Shown: positions 34,011-44,131, numbered from the stretch's first letter. The stretch is DNA of 64,000 bases from Pseudoalteromonas sp. FUC4 (GCF_008370255.1 NZ_SEUI01000002.1:42555-106554); one strand, 5' to 3'. Notes: generated by a model not told the origin, from the sequence alone. Made by a program: numbers and translations.

Positions 34011-35609
34011 TTGATCTCCACCGCAAATATTACGATGCAGTTTGGCGCAGAGCCGTTGTTTGAAAACATTTCAGCTAAATTTGGTAACGGTAACCGTTAC
34101 GGTTTAATTGGCGCTAACGGCTGCGGCAAGTCGACTTTCATGAAAATTTTAAGCGGTGCGCTTGTTCCAAGTGCGGGCAATGTATCTATTACTCCAGGGT
34201 TAAAAGTAGGTAACCTAAGCCAAGACCAGTTTGCTTTTGAAGAGTTTAGCGTAGTTGATGCCGTAATTATGGGCGACGTAGAGCTTTGGAAAGTAAAGCA
34301 AGAACGCGAACGTATTTACTCGTTACCAGAAATGAGCGAAGAAGACGGTATGAAAGTAGCCGATCTTGAAAGTGTATTTGCTGAAATGGACGGTTATACG
34401 GCAGAAAGCCGCGCTGAAGAGATTTTGCTTGAAGCGGGTATCGATAAAGAATTTCATTACGGTTTAATGGCAAACGTTGCTCCAGGTTGGAAACTACGTG
34501 TGCTTTTAGCGCAGGCGTTATTTGCAAACCCTGACATTTTGCTACTTGATGAGCCTACCAATAACTTGGATATTCATACAATTACGTGGCTTGCTAACGA
34601 GCTTAACAAACGTAAATGTACGATGATTATTATTTCGCATGACCGTCACTTTTTAAACTCGGTATGTACACACATGGCCGATATTGATTACGGTGAGCTG
34701 CGTATTTACCCTGGTAACTATGAGAAATTTTTAGAAGCTGCGGGCTTACAACGCGAGCAACTTTTAGCTGAAAACGCTAAAAAGAGCGCTGAAATTGACG
34801 AGCTACAAGACTTTGTTAACCGTTTTGGTGCTAATGCTTCAAAAGCTAAGCAAGCAAGTTCACGCGCTAAAAAAATGGATAAAATTAAGCTTGATGAAGT
34901 TAAATCTTCAAGCCGTATGAGTCCATCGCTTTCGTTTGACGAAGGTAAAAAAATGTATCGCCAAGCGCTTGAAGTTAATAAGCTTGGCCATGGTTTTGAT
35001 GGCGAAACGTTATTTAGCGGCGGCGACTTTTTACTTGAAGCAGGCGCTAAGCTTGCTGTAATTGGCGAAAATGGTGTGGGTAAAACTACATTTTTACGCT
35101 GTTTAGTAGATGAGCTTAAAAGTAACGAAGGCGAAATTAAATGGTCTGAAAATGCGAGCTTTGGTTATTGCCCGCAAGACAGCACTAAAGATTTTGATAA
35201 CGATTTAACGTTGTTTGATTGGATGTCGCAATGGCGTACAGCTAAGCACAACGATTTAATGGTTCGTGGCATGTTAGGCCGTTTGTTGTTTACCGCAGAC
35301 GATTCAAACAAAAAAGCGCGTAACTGTTCTGGTGGTGAAAAAAATCGCCTGTTATTTGGTAAATTAATGATGCAAGACGTTAACGTGCTTGTTATGGACG
35401 AACCAACTAACCACATGGATATGGAAGCCATTGAAGCGCTTAACAACGCGCTTAAAGACTTTGAAGGTACGCTTATTTTTGTAAGCCATGACCGTGAGTT
35501 TGTTTCGTCATTAGCTACGCGTATCATTGATATTAAAGATAAAAAAGTAATCGACTTCCAAGGTACGTTTGACGAATACCTAGCAAGTTGTGAAGAGAAA
35601 AAAGCGTAA
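34011..35609 (+). CDS. ybiT: ABC-F family ATPase YbiT
   Basis: A translation-associated ABC-F protein, cytoplasmic, with two ABC domains and no membrane part. The protein starts, by homology to YbiT, at [20 protein letters not shown], so the TTG at 34011 with AGGA 9 nt upstream is chosen. The longer frame from 33849 adds about 54 residues with no homology. Length 532, close to 530 in E. coli. Walker A1 is GANGCGKST. The first domain shows the YbiT-type [16 protein letters not shown], followed by [11 protein letters not shown]. The second has [22 protein letters not shown] and [14 protein letters not shown] proteins bind the ribosomal E site and rescue or tune translation. Confidence 0.88.
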   Translation: MISTANITMQFGAEPLFENISAKFGNGNRYGLIGANGCGKSTFMKILSGALVPSAGNVSITPGLKVGNLSQDQFAFEEFSVVDAVIMGDVELWKVKQERERIYSLPEMSEEDGMKVADLESVFAEMDGYTAESRAEEILLEAGIDKEFHYGLMANVAPGWKLRVLLAQALFANPDILLLDEPTNNLDIHTITWLANELNKRKCTMIIISHDRHFLNSVCTHMADIDYGELRIYPGNYEKFLEAAGLQREQLLAENAKKSAEIDELQDFVNRFGANASKAKQASSRAKKMDKIKLDEVKSSSRMSPSLSFDEGKKMYRQALEVNKLGHGFDGETLFSGGDFLLEAGAKLAVIGENGVGKTTFLRCLVDELKSNEGEIKWSENASFGYCPQDSTKDFDNDLTLFDWMSQWRTAKHNDLMVRGMLGRLLFTADDSNKKARNCSGGEKNRLLFGKLMMQDVNVLVMDEPTNHMDMEAIEALNNALKDFEGTLIFVSHDREFVSSLATRIIDIKDKKVIDFQGTFDEYLASCEEKKA

Positions 35610-35631
35610 ACTTTTTCTTATTGCTTATAAA

Positions 35632-35660
35632 AACGGTGCTAAATTTAGCGCCGTTTTTTT
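35632..35660 (+). terminator. Intrinsic terminator after ybiT
   Basis: AACGGTGCTAA and TTAGCGCCGTT pair with one internal T-G mismatch, then seven T. Confidence 0.85.
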
Positions 35661-35760
35661 ATGTGTGGTGAATAGTTAAATTAGGCGTTTTCATATAACC
35701 CTTGTGGGCGCGTAGCTTGCAGGTATGAATAGCTCAGTCAAAAGCCCTATTTGATCGGTG

Positions 35761-35795
35761 CTATTTAAGCCGCGATTAAATAGGACTCTTGTCCT
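35761..35795 (-). promoter_or_regulatory. Overlapping stem-loops at the 3' end of arfA
   Basis: On the minus strand AGGAC, AAGA, GTCCT (35782-35795) is directly followed by CTATTTAA, 7-nt loop, TTAAATAG (35761-35783); the two share two bases. They cover the last ten codons and the stop. Probable site of RNase cleavage giving a truncated, non-stop arfA mRNA (by analogy with E. coli and Haemophilus arfA). Confidence 0.6.
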
Positions 35796-35965
35796 GAATG
35801 CTTGTTGTTGCGTTTAAACGAGCCTTTGCCTTTTTTAGCTTTAACTACTTGTGGTTTAAATAATTTAGAGGTGACCATTGCCGCTAGCGCATTGTGGTTT
35901 ATAACGCCTCGCCCTGTGTCTACCGCGCTGGTGTTTGCGGTTTTTGCTTTAGATTTTTTAGTCAT
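35765..35965 (-). CDS. arfA: Alternative ribosome-rescue factor ArfA
   Basis: A 66-residue protein. INHNALAAMVTSKLFKPQVV followed by KAKKGKGSFKRNNKHSGQ matches the ArfA core: the NALA..LF helix and the basic KKGKGS tail that enters the empty mRNA channel. ArfA recruits RF2 to ribosomes stalled on non-stop mRNA when trans-translation fails. Its last codons overlap two stem-loops (35761-35783 and 35782-35795). This matches the known control of arfA, in which a hairpin near the end of the reading frame causes cleavage or termination and makes the message itself a tmRNA substrate. Confidence 0.88.
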   Translation of the reverse strand: MTKKSKAKTANTSAVDTGRGVINHNALAAMVTSKLFKPQVVKAKKGKGSFKRNNKHSGQESYLIAA

Positions 35966-36127
35966 ATATTTCCTATTAACTAATGGTTACTTTAAGTAAA
36001 ACTTGGATTTAAATAATAAAAAGGCTTTTATATTAGCCTATTTAAGAGATGGCGATTGTAGGCTTAATTTTCAACCGCGCAAGTATTTTTAATGCCCAAT
36101 AAGTGTTTTTTTATAATAAAAAAGTAT

Positions 36128-36153
36128 AAAAAAGCGCAGTTAATAACTGCGCT
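36128..36153 (-). terminator. Intrinsic terminator for the TonB-receptor gene
   Basis: On the minus strand AAGCGCAGTT, ATT, AACTGCGCTT then TTTT. A MITE lies between it and the stop codon of the receptor. Confidence 0.75.
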
Positions 36154-36161
36154 TAATAGAT

Positions 36162-36355
36162 AACCTGAACTCTGGATAATAAATCTATCTCTAGCAGCTA
36201 TTTTCAGCGCTAACTGCGTTGAATTTACTTGCAATAGGCTAGCTATTGACGCGTAAATTCGCCTTGTTTTCACTGAAAACCTCTGGCTAGAGAAATAAGC
36301 TTAAATATCATCATAATAAAATATATTGGTATATCTCTTAACCAGAGTTCAGGTT
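36162..36355. mobile_element. MITE, family 1, copy 1 (194 bp)
   Basis: Terminal inverted repeats AACCTGAACTCTGG and CCAGAGTTCAGGTT are 14 bp and perfect. No coding capacity. It is highly similar over its full length to the copy at 51155-51350. An internal hairpin (AATAG/CTATT arms) lies between two motifs shared with the element at 44164. No clear target duplication here (AGAT/AAAT flanks). Confidence 0.85.
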
Positions 36356-36374
36356 AAATAGTTTTTAGCTTTAA

Positions 36375-38915
36375 TTAAAAACTAAAGCTTACTTTTGCGT
36401 AGTACGTTCTGCCGTCAAAGCCGTAAGGTAATGCACGTACAGGATATTTAAATGCGCCGTTGGTGATAAAATTAAGTACTTCGTCATCACCTAATTCATC
36501 TGGCGTTTCGTCAAATACGTTATCGGCACCTACCGAAAGTGCAAACATGTCATTAATTTGGTAACTAACGTTTAAATCAACTAACACCGCAGACTCAACC
36601 GTACTTGTTGGTTTAAATGAACCCGTAGGCGAAAGCTCACCTGGTAATGAAATATGGTCGTTACCAAAGTATTTTACGTCTGTTTCGCCAAAGTAGTTAA
36701 AACGAATGGTTGATGTGTAGGCATCGCGTTCGTAGTCAAACGTAAGCGTTGCACGTTCGCTCGGTTGTCCGTCGGTAAAAAAGCTGCGTTGTAAATCATC
36801 AAAAGCAACCGCTTCAGGAATACCGTCTTCAGCGTTTACGCCGTCAATTTTGGTATCGTTTAGGTTACCTGCAAAAGTTACTCCTAAATTACCGCCTTCA
36901 ACTTCTGTGCGGTACGATGCAATAATATCAATACCTTGCGTAGTAGAATCAACTGAGTTTGAGAAGTAGTTAGCTTGCACAGCTCCCGTTGCTTGTAGCG
37001 CTGCAACTGCATCACCGCTAAACGATACGTCGTCAGCGGTAAGTAAGCTGCCAAGTGTAATACGGTCTTCAATTTCTACACGGTAAAAATCAACCGTTAA
37101 CGAAAGCTCGCTTGTTACATCGTAAACAAAACCTGCACTGTAGTTTGTTGAGGTTTCAAGCTCTAAGCTATCTACGCCTAACGCACTTGGGAAAGCGGTC
37201 CCTGTGTTTGCCGTGAACGACTGCGTTAACGTGCCGTCTGAGCCTAAGTTAGTTGTAAACGCTGTATAACCACTTTGTTGAAGTGATGGCGCTCTAAAAC
37301 CAGTAGATACTGCACCACGTACTGCAAAGTCATCTGAAAATTCATAACGTGTTGCTAATTTACCAATTAAATCATCCCCAGCATCTGAGAAGTCTTCATA
37401 ACGTAGCGCACCACTTACGTTCCATGCGTCGGTGATCATGGTTTCTACGTCTACATAAACTGCGTAGCTGTTACGGTCGCTGTCGTTAGCTGCTTCAGGG
37501 CGTAGGCCGTTATAAGCTTGAAAACCACACTGTGCAAATTGATCCTGATCGTTTACAGATGGGTACGAGGTATCCATATTTGCTAAACCACACGCGTACG
37601 ATGCTTCATCGCCAGGTACTATTTCGTAGTTTTCTTTACGGTATTCGGCGCCTACTGTTACGTATAAAGGCTCACTACGGCCAATATCTACAATACCGTT
37701 TACATCAAGGTTAACCGTTGTTTGATCAAATCTAAAACCACCTGAGTAACCACCAGTAGGGCCTGCGTTTGCTGCAATGTCGGCATCGCTTGCACTTGGG
37801 TTGTTAAATAAATACTCAGCCGCGTAAGAAGCGTTTAATGTATTACGTGATGTAAAATCGTATTGGTTTTCGCCATAAACAGCCGATACATCGTAAGTCC
37901 AATCTGTGTTTATATCGCCTTTAAAACCAAGCGCTACTGAAATATCTTGTGCTTCGTTATATATGCGCGGTAAAAAACCATCACTATATACTTGAGTTAC
38001 GTTTTTAGAGGCTTCGTTAAAGTTACGGTAAAAACCATTACCCAGCGCCGTACGCTCTGAGTAGCCACCAAACGAGTAAAGCTCACCGTCGCCCATTGGT
38101 AATGCCATGTTGTAAAATAACGACGTAAATTCACTTTCTGAGTTACCTTGGCCCCAGCGTACATCTTCACTTAGCGTACCTGGTTCAACATTAAGCGAAC
38201 CACCCGTATCGCGCTCTGCGCGGTTAGTGCCGTCTGCATCACGGTACTCAAGCGATAGGTTAATAAAGCCGCCTTCGTTACCTAATTCAAAACCACGGTT
38301 TAAACCTGCTGAAATAGTGTCGCCGTCACCTTCACTTGTGCCGCCGTATTGTACAAAACCCGTTGTAATACCGGTTGAGTTATTAAGAGATAAGTTAATT
38401 ACGCCTGCAATAGCATCAGAGCCATACTGCGCTGCAGCGCCATCGCGTAATACTTCAACGCCTTTAAGCGCTGTTAGCGGAATGGCGTTCATATCGGTAC
38501 CCGCAGCGCCTGCACCTACTGTACCATTAAGGCCAAAAATTGATTGGTTATGACGACGTTTACCATTTACTAATACAAGGGTTTGATCTGGTTGTAAGCC
38601 GCGAAGTGTCGCGGGTCTAAATAAATCAGAACCGTCTGATACTTGTGTACGCGAAAAGTTAAACGAAGGTGCTGTCGCTTGTAGGCTTTGGCCTAGCTCG
38701 GTAAAACCACCTTTAGTTAAATCATCTGCGTCAATTAAATCAATAGGAGAAGAAGATTCTGTAGAGGTACGGTTAGATACACGCGACCCTAATACAGATA
38801 TTTGCTCTATGTTTTTAGCAGCTTGCACTGGTGCTTCTTCTGCGTTAACAATGCTTGGTGCGCTAAACGCGAAAGCAACGGCTACAGCAAGTGTGTTTAA
38901 ACGGTATGTTGACAT
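36375..38915 (-). CDS. TonB-dependent outer-membrane receptor
   Basis: About 846 residues from the ATG at 38915, which begins a clean signal peptide (MSTYRLNTLAVAVAFAFSAP); an upstream in-frame start adds 30 implausible residues. A TonB-box-like IEQISVLGSR follows, then the plug domain (DLTKGGFTELGQSLQATAPS; QTLVLVNGKRRH; VEVLRDGAAAQYGSDAIAGV) and a beta-barrel ending in Phe (YYAKVSFSF). The plug resembles receptors for carbohydrates or other nutrients (QPDQTLVLVNGKRRH type) rather than classical siderophore receptors; the substrate is not deducible. It is read through a MITE into a terminator. Confidence 0.9.
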   Translation of the reverse strand: MSTYRLNTLAVAVAFAFSAPSIVNAEEAPVQAAKNIEQISVLGSRVSNRTSTESSSPIDLIDADDLTKGGFTELGQSLQATAPSFNFSRTQVSDGSDLFRPATLRGLQPDQTLVLVNGKRRHNQSIFGLNGTVGAGAAGTDMNAIPLTALKGVEVLRDGAAAQYGSDAIAGVINLSLNNSTGITTGFVQYGGTSEGDGDTISAGLNRGFELGNEGGFINLSLEYRDADGTNRAERDTGGSLNVEPGTLSEDVRWGQGNSESEFTSLFYNMALPMGDGELYSFGGYSERTALGNGFYRNFNEASKNVTQVYSDGFLPRIYNEAQDISVALGFKGDINTDWTYDVSAVYGENQYDFTSRNTLNASYAAEYLFNNPSASDADIAANAGPTGGYSGGFRFDQTTVNLDVNGIVDIGRSEPLYVTVGAEYRKENYEIVPGDEASYACGLANMDTSYPSVNDQDQFAQCGFQAYNGLRPEAANDSDRNSYAVYVDVETMITDAWNVSGALRYEDFSDAGDDLIGKLATRYEFSDDFAVRGAVSTGFRAPSLQQSGYTAFTTNLGSDGTLTQSFTANTGTAFPSALGVDSLELETSTNYSAGFVYDVTSELSLTVDFYRVEIEDRITLGSLLTADDVSFSGDAVAALQATGAVQANYFSNSVDSTTQGIDIIASYRTEVEGGNLGVTFAGNLNDTKIDGVNAEDGIPEAVAFDDLQRSFFTDGQPSERATLTFDYERDAYTSTIRFNYFGETDVKYFGNDHISLPGELSPTGSFKPTSTVESAVLVDLNVSYQINDMFALSVGADNVFDETPDELGDDEVLNFITNGAFKYPVRALPYGFDGRTYYAKVSFSF

Positions 38916-39169
38916 AGTGACGACCCTGTTTTTTTGTATTCTTAATAATATGTGTGTGGTTATGATGCTCATAACCTGTTGCAAACATCCTAGCAACATA
39001 TGCAAACAAAAAGAAATGAAAAAACTAAATATTTGGTATAAGTATGCAAATAAACTTCAAGATAAGAAAAAACCACATCAAATTGATTGAAATGTGCGCT
39101 AATAAAGAATTAAACATCACAAAACAGAATGTTTAACGCTTTACTTACAATGCGGTTTTGTTCGTTATT

Positions 39170-40132
39170 TTACCCTTTTAAAGGAAATAGGCAGCGGATG
39201 GTCGTACCTGTGCCTAATATACTGTTAACTTCTATTTTTCCACCGTGATCGCTCACCATAGCGTATACAAGTGTCATACCCATACCGGTGCCTTTTCCGA
39301 CTTCTTTTGTTGTGTAAAAAGGGTCAAACATATGCGCTATTGTGTCTTCATTCATTCCACAACCGTTATCTTTTATTTCAATACAAATATTTGTGTTTAG
39401 TTCAAAAATATTCACTTCGATAATGCAGCCTTTTTCTAAATCTAACTCGCAAGCTTGCCAAGCATTCATTAAAAGGTTTACAAAAATCTGATTAATGGAC
39501 GATAAATTACACCAAATGAGAGGTAGGGGTTCAAACCGCGTTTTTATTTCGCATAATTTAAGTTTGCTACTCAATAGCCTTAAAGCATTATTAGCGCCCG
39601 TTGTTATATCGGCTAATTGTTTATCTTGCGAAGAGGTGGGGTGGGCAAAGTTTAATAGGTCATGCACTATTTGTTTAATTCGTTTAAGTCCTTCAACGCT
39701 GTCGTTAATTTGTCCCTGCAAATTGTTATAAATCCACGCGAACGGATACTGTAAATTGAGTATATCGATTTCGTGTTTAAAACGGCTCTCTTTAATTTCG
39801 TTATTTAAATATTGTTCGTTAAGTTTTAGCAGCGCTACCAGTAAAGGGCTTGCGTTTTGTAGGCTCTCTACGTTACTCATTGCATAGGCAAGTGGGGTAT
39901 TTATTTCGTGGGCAACGCCCGCGCTCAGTGTACCTAAGGTCGCCATTTTTTCTGTTTGTACAAACAGCATTTGCTGATGTTCTAAGTCGGCTACTTTTTT
40001 TTGTAGTTCATTATTTATGGCAACTAAAACGCTACTTTTATCTTTGAGTAATTGCTCTGCAGCTAAGCGCAGCTTTTGTTCGTTTAAAAAAGCACGTTCA
40101 AAATTACCATTTGATCCATCCATTCCCTTCAT
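39170..40132 (-). CDS. Sensor histidine kinase (soluble, coiled-coil sensor)
   Basis: A 320-residue kinase without membrane segment or PAS domain. An N-terminal coiled coil (10-60) leads to the HisKA dimerisation helix with phosphoacceptor His75 (GVAHEINTPLAYAMSN). The N box is NLLMNAWQACE, the G1 box IKDNGCGM, and the G2 box GKGTGMGMTLVYAMV. It is divergent from the response regulator at 40348, with which it probably forms a pair. The input is likely another protein, since no sensor domain is visible. Confidence 0.88.
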   Translation of the reverse strand: MKGMDGSNGNFERAFLNEQKLRLAAEQLLKDKSSVLVAINNELQKKVADLEHQQMLFVQTEKMATLGTLSAGVAHEINTPLAYAMSNVESLQNASPLLVALLKLNEQYLNNEIKESRFKHEIDILNLQYPFAWIYNNLQGQINDSVEGLKRIKQIVHDLLNFAHPTSSQDKQLADITTGANNALRLLSSKLKLCEIKTRFEPLPLIWCNLSSINQIFVNLLMNAWQACELDLEKGCIIEVNIFELNTNICIEIKDNGCGMNEDTIAHMFDPFYTTKEVGKGTGMGMTLVYAMVSDHGGKIEVNSILGTGTTIRCLFPLKG

Positions 40133-40347
40133 CCATATAAGTAACTTTATACTTAACGTTTAGTCGTCTGTATGCAAATTTGCAACTTTAGTGTGGACAA
40201 GGCCTAATATTATGCATGAGTAATTATCCACTTATTACTAATAACCCCGTTATGTAAGTACCACTTAATATAAAAGGTAGGCTCAAACACACCATAGAAT
40301 ATTTTTTTAAGCTATTATTTAACCAGAAATAATTTAAAGGCGACTCA

Positions 40348-41676
40348 ATGACTCAAGTAACACCAAGCACACCAATAAATCAGGTTGATGTACTTTGCAT
40401 TGATGATGATGAAATAGTACTACGCACGTTAACACGGCTACTTGAAGTAAATGGCCTGTCGGTTATTGTTAGCGATAACCCGCAAAGCGCACTAACGCTT
40501 TTTAAAAATCATGAATTTGGTTTAATTATCAGCGATATGCGTATGCCGGTAATGAACGGCGCCGAGTTTTTAGAAAAAGCACGTGCGCTGGCACCCGATA
40601 CTCAACGCATTTTATTAACCGGCTACGCCGACATACAAACCACCTTAGCGGCTGTTAATCAGGGCCAAATAAATGGTTATATTCAAAAGCCTTGGCAAAA
40701 CGATTTATTACTTCGTAGCATTAGAGATAGCCTAGAAAAATTTGCACTAAAAAAACAAAATAAAAAATTAGAGGCACAAGTTAAAGCGCAAAACCAAGAG
40801 TTGCTAGAGCTTAATAATTCGCTTGAGCAACGAGTAGAAAAACGCACCTTACAAATCAAACAGGTTTTAAAAAAGCTTGAAGACGCCAACGAGCGCGAAA
40901 AACAAGAGCATAAATCGACCGTAGAGCTGCTATATAATTTTGTTAACGCAAACCCTTACCTAGATGGCAACAAAGCACAAAATATTGCTAATACCTGTAC
41001 ACAAATAGCACTTTATTTAAACTTGTCGCAAAAAAGCATTGATCTTGCCCCGATGGCTGGTTACTTAGCGCAAATAGGCTTGCTTGCTATGGATCCAGAT
41101 CTTTATAAAAAACCAGTTAACCGCTTAAATGAGCAACAACGTAAAACCTTTTATACTCACCCAAGTACTGCACAATTAATGTTAATGCCCGCAATGCATT
41201 TACATGACTTATCAGATGCTATTTATTATCAGTTTGAGCGCTTTAACGGAAACGGAATGCCCAAAGGCCTTGCCGGAAACGACATACCGATAGGCGCTAT
41301 GGTGCTTGGTTTAGCGCGCGATTACTGGGATGCGTTTGAGCAGAGCAATGCAAGTGATGAAAAGCAGCGCCACGATGATGCACTCGAAAGTGTAAAACTT
41401 TATAGTGGATCGTTTTACCATCCTAAAATTGTACGTGCACTTGAAGCAAGCCATGCAAAATTACATGAACAAAAAAGCACCGCCGGATCAGTGCTAATTT
41501 GTAATGCCCATGAACTTAAAGATCAAATGGTACTCGGCCATGCTCTACACAGCCATACGGGTATAATGTTACTGCCTAAAGGTCATGTATTTAGCCGTAA
41601 ATCGATAGAAAAACTTCAACAGCTAGAATCGAAAAAACCAACCCCATTCAGAATAATGGTGAAAACTGCTAAATGA
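40348..41676 (+). CDS. Response regulator with degenerate HD-GYP domain
   Basis: A 442-residue protein: a receiver domain with the acidic pocket CIDDDE (18-23) and phosphoacceptor Asp63 (IISDMRMPVMNG), then a coiled coil (about 125-195) and a domain shaped like HD-GYP (about 200-370). Active HD-GYP phosphodiesterases carry an HDIGK-type metal site and HHERYDGSGYP. Here these are LAQIGLLAMD and YQFERFNGNGMPKGL, so the metal ligands and GYP are lost and c-di-GMP hydrolysis is unlikely. The unit may bind a partner instead. Its likely kinase is the divergent gene at 39170. Confidence 0.85.
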   Translation: MTQVTPSTPINQVDVLCIDDDEIVLRTLTRLLEVNGLSVIVSDNPQSALTLFKNHEFGLIISDMRMPVMNGAEFLEKARALAPDTQRILLTGYADIQTTLAAVNQGQINGYIQKPWQNDLLLRSIRDSLEKFALKKQNKKLEAQVKAQNQELLELNNSLEQRVEKRTLQIKQVLKKLEDANEREKQEHKSTVELLYNFVNANPYLDGNKAQNIANTCTQIALYLNLSQKSIDLAPMAGYLAQIGLLAMDPDLYKKPVNRLNEQQRKTFYTHPSTAQLMLMPAMHLHDLSDAIYYQFERFNGNGMPKGLAGNDIPIGAMVLGLARDYWDAFEQSNASDEKQRHDDALESVKLYSGSFYHPKIVRALEASHAKLHEQKSTAGSVLICNAHELKDQMVLGHALHSHTGIMLLPKGHVFSRKSIEKLQQLESKKPTPFRIMVKTAK

Positions 41677-41750
41677 TTGATCTAAATTGCAGTTTTTTTC
41701 GTTACAATGTGCATAAAATAGATTATTGAATTTGCTTGAAGGAGCACTCT

Positions 41751-42770
41751 GTGTCGCGATTTTCTGCGGTTACTGACAACCCCCATGATGGGCGTTTTAA
41801 CCAAAAAACGGGAATACTGCTAACTAACTTAGGCAGCCCTGATGCACCAACAGCGGCTGCGCTTCGTACATATTTACGCGAATTTTTATCAGATCCACGC
41901 ATTGTAGAAATACCGCGCTTGGTATGGATGATAATTTTACATGGCATTATTTTACGCGTACGCCCAAAACGTTCGGCTAAATTATATGAAAGTATATGGA
42001 CCGAAAACGGCTCACCACTTACCCACATTACTCGCCAACAAAGCGTAAAGTTGAATACCTTATTAAAAGAGCAAGGTTATACCAATACAGAAGTAGTAAT
42101 GGCAATGCGTTATGGCAACCCGTCAATAGAGATAGGCCTTGAAGAACTTCGTGATAAAGGCTTAACGCGTATAATTATTTTACCAATGTATCCGCAATAT
42201 TCTAGCCCAACTACGGGTTCTACGTTTGATGCGGTATCAAGCGTATTGCGTAAATGGCGTTGGGTGCCAGAGCTTCATTTTATAAATGGCTATCATAAAA
42301 ACCCCCGTTACATTGAGTCGCTTGCTAATAGTATTAGTGAAGATTTAGAAGCTAATGGTATGCCACAAAAAATTGTTTTTTCGTATCACGGTATGCCAAA
42401 ATTGTTTTTAGAGCGAGGAGATCCGTACCATTGCCTATGTTTACAAACCACGCGTTTAGTTGTCGAAAAACTAGGCCTTGATAAAGACAAAGTAATTAGT
42501 ACTTTTCAAAGTCGATTTGGTAAAGCCGAGTGGTTAAAGCCTTATACCGATGCGACGCTTGAAGCCCTGCCTGATGAGGGTATTACCGATGTAGCTATTA
42601 TCAGCCCTGCTTTTAGTGCCGACTGCCTAGAAACACTTGAAGAGCTAGAAGGTGAAAATCGTGAAATATTCGAAAATGCAGGAGGTAAAAAATACCGTTA
42701 CATAGCGGCACTAAACGACAGAGACGACCATATTGAAGCTGTGTTTGATGTTATAAAACCTATGTTGTAA
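41751..42770 (+). CDS. hemH: Ferrochelatase
   Basis: Inserts Fe2+ into protoporphyrin IX, the last step of haem synthesis, in the cytoplasm at the membrane. 339 residues from the GTG at 41751, which has AAGGAG 7 nt upstream; an earlier TTG lacks a site. Motifs: GILLTNLGSPDAPT, the catalytic-histidine segment FSYHGMPKLFLERGDPYHC, and SPAFSADCLETLEEL with a conserved Glu. Monocistronic with a strong terminator. Confidence 0.95.
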   Translation: MSRFSAVTDNPHDGRFNQKTGILLTNLGSPDAPTAAALRTYLREFLSDPRIVEIPRLVWMIILHGIILRVRPKRSAKLYESIWTENGSPLTHITRQQSVKLNTLLKEQGYTNTEVVMAMRYGNPSIEIGLEELRDKGLTRIIILPMYPQYSSPTTGSTFDAVSSVLRKWRWVPELHFINGYHKNPRYIESLANSISEDLEANGMPQKIVFSYHGMPKLFLERGDPYHCLCLQTTRLVVEKLGLDKDKVISTFQSRFGKAEWLKPYTDATLEALPDEGITDVAIISPAFSADCLETLEELEGENREIFENAGGKKYRYIAALNDRDDHIEAVFDVIKPML

Positions 42771-42804
42771 CCCAAGCTTACTAAAGCTAAATATATTTCG
42801 CATT

Positions 42805-42836
42805 AAGCGGTGTTAAAATTAACACCGCTTTTTTTG
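42805..42836 (+). terminator. Intrinsic terminator after hemH
   Basis: AAGCGGTGTTAA and TTAACACCGCTT, loop AA, followed by seven T. Confidence 0.9.
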
Positions 42837-43057
42837 TTTTTAAGGCTTTTAAAATATTTAGTTAATTAATTCACAAAGAGGTTAAGAGGCGCTGCGCTTT
42901 TAGAGTAAGTGATACATATTGGCTGATCTGGTTTTTCTCAGTTATTACTGATTACCTTATCTTTGTGAAAGAAATTACTTATATTTTTAATAATAATTAA
43001 AATAAATAAAAATGTACGTTTGAGGGGAGGCAATACCTAAGCAACGACAATTAAACG

Positions 43058-43378
43058 CTATCGCTTAAAGTATAAATCAATCGCTTTTGTGAGGAGCTCG
43101 TCGAGTTGTTCTTCAAATTCTTCAATATTAATATCAAAGTGCTTTAAGTAAGCCCGAGCCTGAGCAAGTGATAAATTACGGCTGTTAACGCTATATTGTC
43201 GCTCGTCTATGGTTTTATCGTAACGAGGTAAAAATACAAATTGGCCATAAAAGGGGGATTTAATATGCTTGTTTGCAAAACGACAAAAATCTTCAATATG
43301 CTCAGCACCCTTAGGTCCAAGGCAACCTGGCTCAATGCGATACATTAAGCGAATTTTTTTGTCGTCATTTATTTGCAT
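43058..43378 (-). CDS. Conserved hypothetical protein, 106 aa
   Basis: Not recognised by function. A 106-residue soluble protein with an orthologue-like, well-ordered sequence: IRLMYRIEPGCLGPKGAEHI, FVFLPRYDKTIDERQYS and a helical acidic tail. It is 9 bp from the end of the upstream NTF2-like gene, hence probably in one transcript with it. Confidence 0.65.
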   Translation of the reverse strand: MQINDDKKIRLMYRIEPGCLGPKGAEHIEDFCRFANKHIKSPFYGQFVFLPRYDKTIDERQYSVNSRNLSLAQARAYLKHFDINIEEFEEQLDELLTKAIDLYFKR

Positions 43379-43387
43379 TTAAAGCCT

Positions 43388-44131
43388 TTATCTAAAAAAC
43401 AGTACGCGTACTATTTTCCCATCTTTAATTTGATAACTCGAAATAAGTTCTGAGCGTTTATCAATTACGTTTTCGTCAGTTGAGCAGGTTTCTGAAAGTT
43501 CGTGATCAATCACTATATCACCGTGCACTATGCGCTTAATTGGTGATGAGTGAATACACTTTAACTTTTTAAACATTAGCCCATAACGTTCTATTAGTTT
43601 TTCTTTACCTTTAAATAATAGCTCATTAGGGAAAATATAAAACTCAACATCTTCGGCATATACACGAAGAAACTCTTCAATGTTACGTGCGTTATATGCT
43701 TTAACTAATCGCTCTACCACAGCAAGTGATTCGCGCGATTGTTTAGCTTTAGTTTGCTGCTTAACTGTAAGAGCCTCTTTTGCTTGCGTTACAGCTTTTT
43801 CAGCTTCGGCTACAGCCACTGCTTTTTCTATTTTATTTTTAGGCTTTTCAGCAGGTTTAATTTGCTCGTTACCCAGTACCTTTGAATCGTCTGGTTTAGT
43901 TGCATCAATTATTGGCTTTTTAAGCTCTGGTGCTTTGTATTCAAGCGTATTTACTTTGTCGTCAGTGTTGGTTTGAGTTACTGATTGCTCATTTTCAACT
44001 TTTGGTTTTTCAACGCTTGTTTGAGCTTCAACCTGTGGCTCTTTTTGCTCAGGGTCGCTTTGCTCTGCGGCATAAGTAATTAGCGCAACGGTAGTGATTA
44101 AAGAGGCTAAAATAATAGATAACGGTTTCAT
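43388..44131 (-). CDS. Secreted protein with NTF2/SnoaL-like domain
   Basis: 247 residues from the ATG at 44131 (AGGAAAG upstream), which begins a signal peptide (MKPLSIILASLITTVALITYAA). A long Lys/Glu/Gln-rich low-complexity linker (about 20-125) follows. The C-terminal domain of about 110 residues is NTF2-like: VVERLVKAYNARNIEEFLRV, YAEDVEFYIFPN, DGKIVRVLFFR. Such domains bind or hydrolyse small ligands; here the role is unknown. Next to a MITE-like element upstream. Confidence 0.75.
   Translation of the reverse strand: MKPLSIILASLITTVALITYAAEQSDPEQKEPQVEAQTSVEKPKVENEQSVTQTNTDDKVNTLEYKAPELKKPIIDATKPDDSKVLGNEQIKPAEKPKNKIEKAVAVAEAEKAVTQAKEALTVKQQTKAKQSRESLAVVERLVKAYNARNIEEFLRVYAEDVEFYIFPNELLFKGKEKLIERYGLMFKKLKCIHSSPIKRIVHGDIVIDHELSETCSTDENVIDKRSELISSYQIKDGKIVRVLFFR

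Noticed and set aside
36064..36273. 69-codon minus-strand frame downstream of the TonB receptor
   Set aside because: It crosses a terminator hairpin and half of the MITE, and has no recognisable protein character.
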